DNA of 6,899 bases, taken from positions 1-6,899 of the forward strand of contig DGUF01000249.1 in the NCBI GenBank assembly GCA_002394525.1, in the 5' to 3' direction. This DNA comes from Lachnospiraceae bacterium UBA4317. Its GTDB lineage: Bacteria > Bacillota_A > Clostridia > Lachnospirales > Lachnospiraceae. A program made the position numbers and the translations under genes. Positions 6,198-6,899 of the stretch are shown one piece after another (position 1 is the first letter of the stretch; each line of letters opens with the position of its first letter). The notes below the pieces were generated by a model. The model was given only the letters and a program-made list of their open reading frames with translations, was not told the origin of the DNA and ran no database searches.

Positions 6198-6899
6198 TCA
6201 GTAATCCTCCAGGAAACTGTGTTTTTCCCCGTGGATCTTGTAGCCCAGGACCTTGTTGAGGACGACGTTTTCGGTCGCCCTGAAGAGGTTGCTCTCGACC
6301 TGGGGGATGGTCTCTGCCAGGGAGGCAATCAGGCGCTTGGTCTCCAGGCGCTTGGAGACGGAGGGCTCGTCGGAGTCGGCGGCCTGGTGGATGGCCTCGG
6401 TGAAGCGGCAGGCGCACTGGAGAAAGCGCAGGCCGTTGTAGTCGCGCCAGTGGATGATGTCCTTTTCCCGGATCAGGTACATGGGGCGGATCAGCTCCAT
6501 GCCCTCGAAATTGGTGCTGCGCAGCTTGGGAAGCATGGCCTGGTACTGGCCGGAATAGAGCATGCCCATGAGGATGGTCTCGATGGCGTCGTCATAGTGG
6601 TGGCCCAGGGCGATCTTGTTGCAGCCCCGCTCCTTCGCGAAGCGGTAGAGGTAGCCCCGCCGCATGCGGGCGCAGAGGTAGCAGGGGGATTTTTCAATGG
6701 TATAGACGGCATCAAAGATGTTGGTCTCGCAGAATTCGACGGGGATGCCCAGCAGCTCTGCGTTTTTCTCGATCATGCGCCGGTTTTCCGGCAGATAGCC
6801 GGGGTCCATGCAGAGAAAGACCAGGGAGAAGGGAAACTTGTTGTGGCGCTTGAGCTCCTGGAAGAGCTTGGCCATGAGCATGGAGTCCTTGCCGCCGGA
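6198..6899 (-). CDS. TtcA-like PP-loop ATPase (tRNA thiolation family), 5' end missing
   Basis: The last 233 residues of a gene that runs off the right edge. The visible part opens directly with the PP-loop SGGKDS (visible residues 1-6), the ATP-pyrophosphatase signature, so its start lies beyond the window. Internal Met codons near 6881 are not the start. CYLCARMRRGYLY (73-85) and LGHHYDDAIET (98-108) match the CxxC-plus-RRG and GHHxDD motifs of TtcA, which adds sulfur to C32 of tRNA using ATP and a [4Fe-4S] cluster. C162 and C164 in FLQCACRF lie where TtcA supplies its third cluster ligand. The stop is the TGA read from 6200 to 6198. It is convergent with maf and separated from it by 80 bases. 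The family assignment is firm. The substrate is less certain, because TtcA-like paralogues in Bacillota are often uncharacterised and a different tRNA or sulfur substrate is possible. Confidence 0.88.
   Translation of the reverse strand, partial: SGGKDSMLMAKLFQELKRHNKFPFSLVFLCMDPGYLPENRRMIEKNAELLGIPVEFCETNIFDAVYTIEKSPCYLCARMRRGYLYRFAKERGCNKIALGHHYDDAIETILMGMLYSGQYQAMLPKLRSTNFEGMELIRPMYLIREKDIIHWRDYNGLRFLQCACRFTEAIHQAADSDEPSVSKRLETKRLIASLAETIPQVESNLFRATENVVLNKVLGYKIHGEKHSFLEDY

Overview
The window looks like chromosomal DNA of a GC-rich member of the Bacillota, most likely a Lachnospiraceae-type gut Clostridium. I infer this from three things: the LacZ subfamily, an MscS channel carrying a C-terminal domain that I associate with that family, and the TtcA-like PP-loop protein. 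Coding regions strongly favour G or C at third codon positions. The intergenic parts and the first few codons of lacZ are richer in A+T. There is no phage, plasmid, IS or CRISPR signature. No taxonomic search could be run.

Layout from left to right. The last codons of an unidentified gene end at 47. A 245-base intergenic region follows (48-292). It holds a very good SigA-type promoter (TGGACA, 17 bases, TATAAT; 81-109) and a transcribed leader that can form several hairpins, some of them mutually exclusive. Next is a long GH2 beta-galactosidase (lacZ, 293-3877), with all catalytic motifs intact but with low-complexity Gly/Ala/Glu-rich insertions. Then comes an MscS-type mechanosensitive channel (3985-5439), whose C-terminal half is an added cytoplasmic region resembling a degenerate GHKL/anti-sigma-factor fold. 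After it is a Maf-family nucleotide pyrophosphatase (5500-6117). All three lie on the + strand with short gaps (107 and 60 bases) and no convincing internal promoter or terminator, so they may share one transcript. A convergent gene on the - strand (6198-6899) runs off the right edge and encodes a TtcA-like PP-loop ATPase with the SGGKDS motif. The 80 bases between the convergent genes contain repeated GGTGTGACA motifs around a GGGGACAGGCAC core, which could be a terminator or a dispersed repeat.

Functionally, the beta-galactosidase would release galactose and glucose in the cytoplasm, the channel would relieve osmotic downshock, and Maf would hydrolyse non-canonical or excess nucleoside triphosphates. 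No obvious pathway links the three. The most unusual items are the MscS fusion and the structured lacZ leader. Everything else looks like ordinary core or accessory metabolism.
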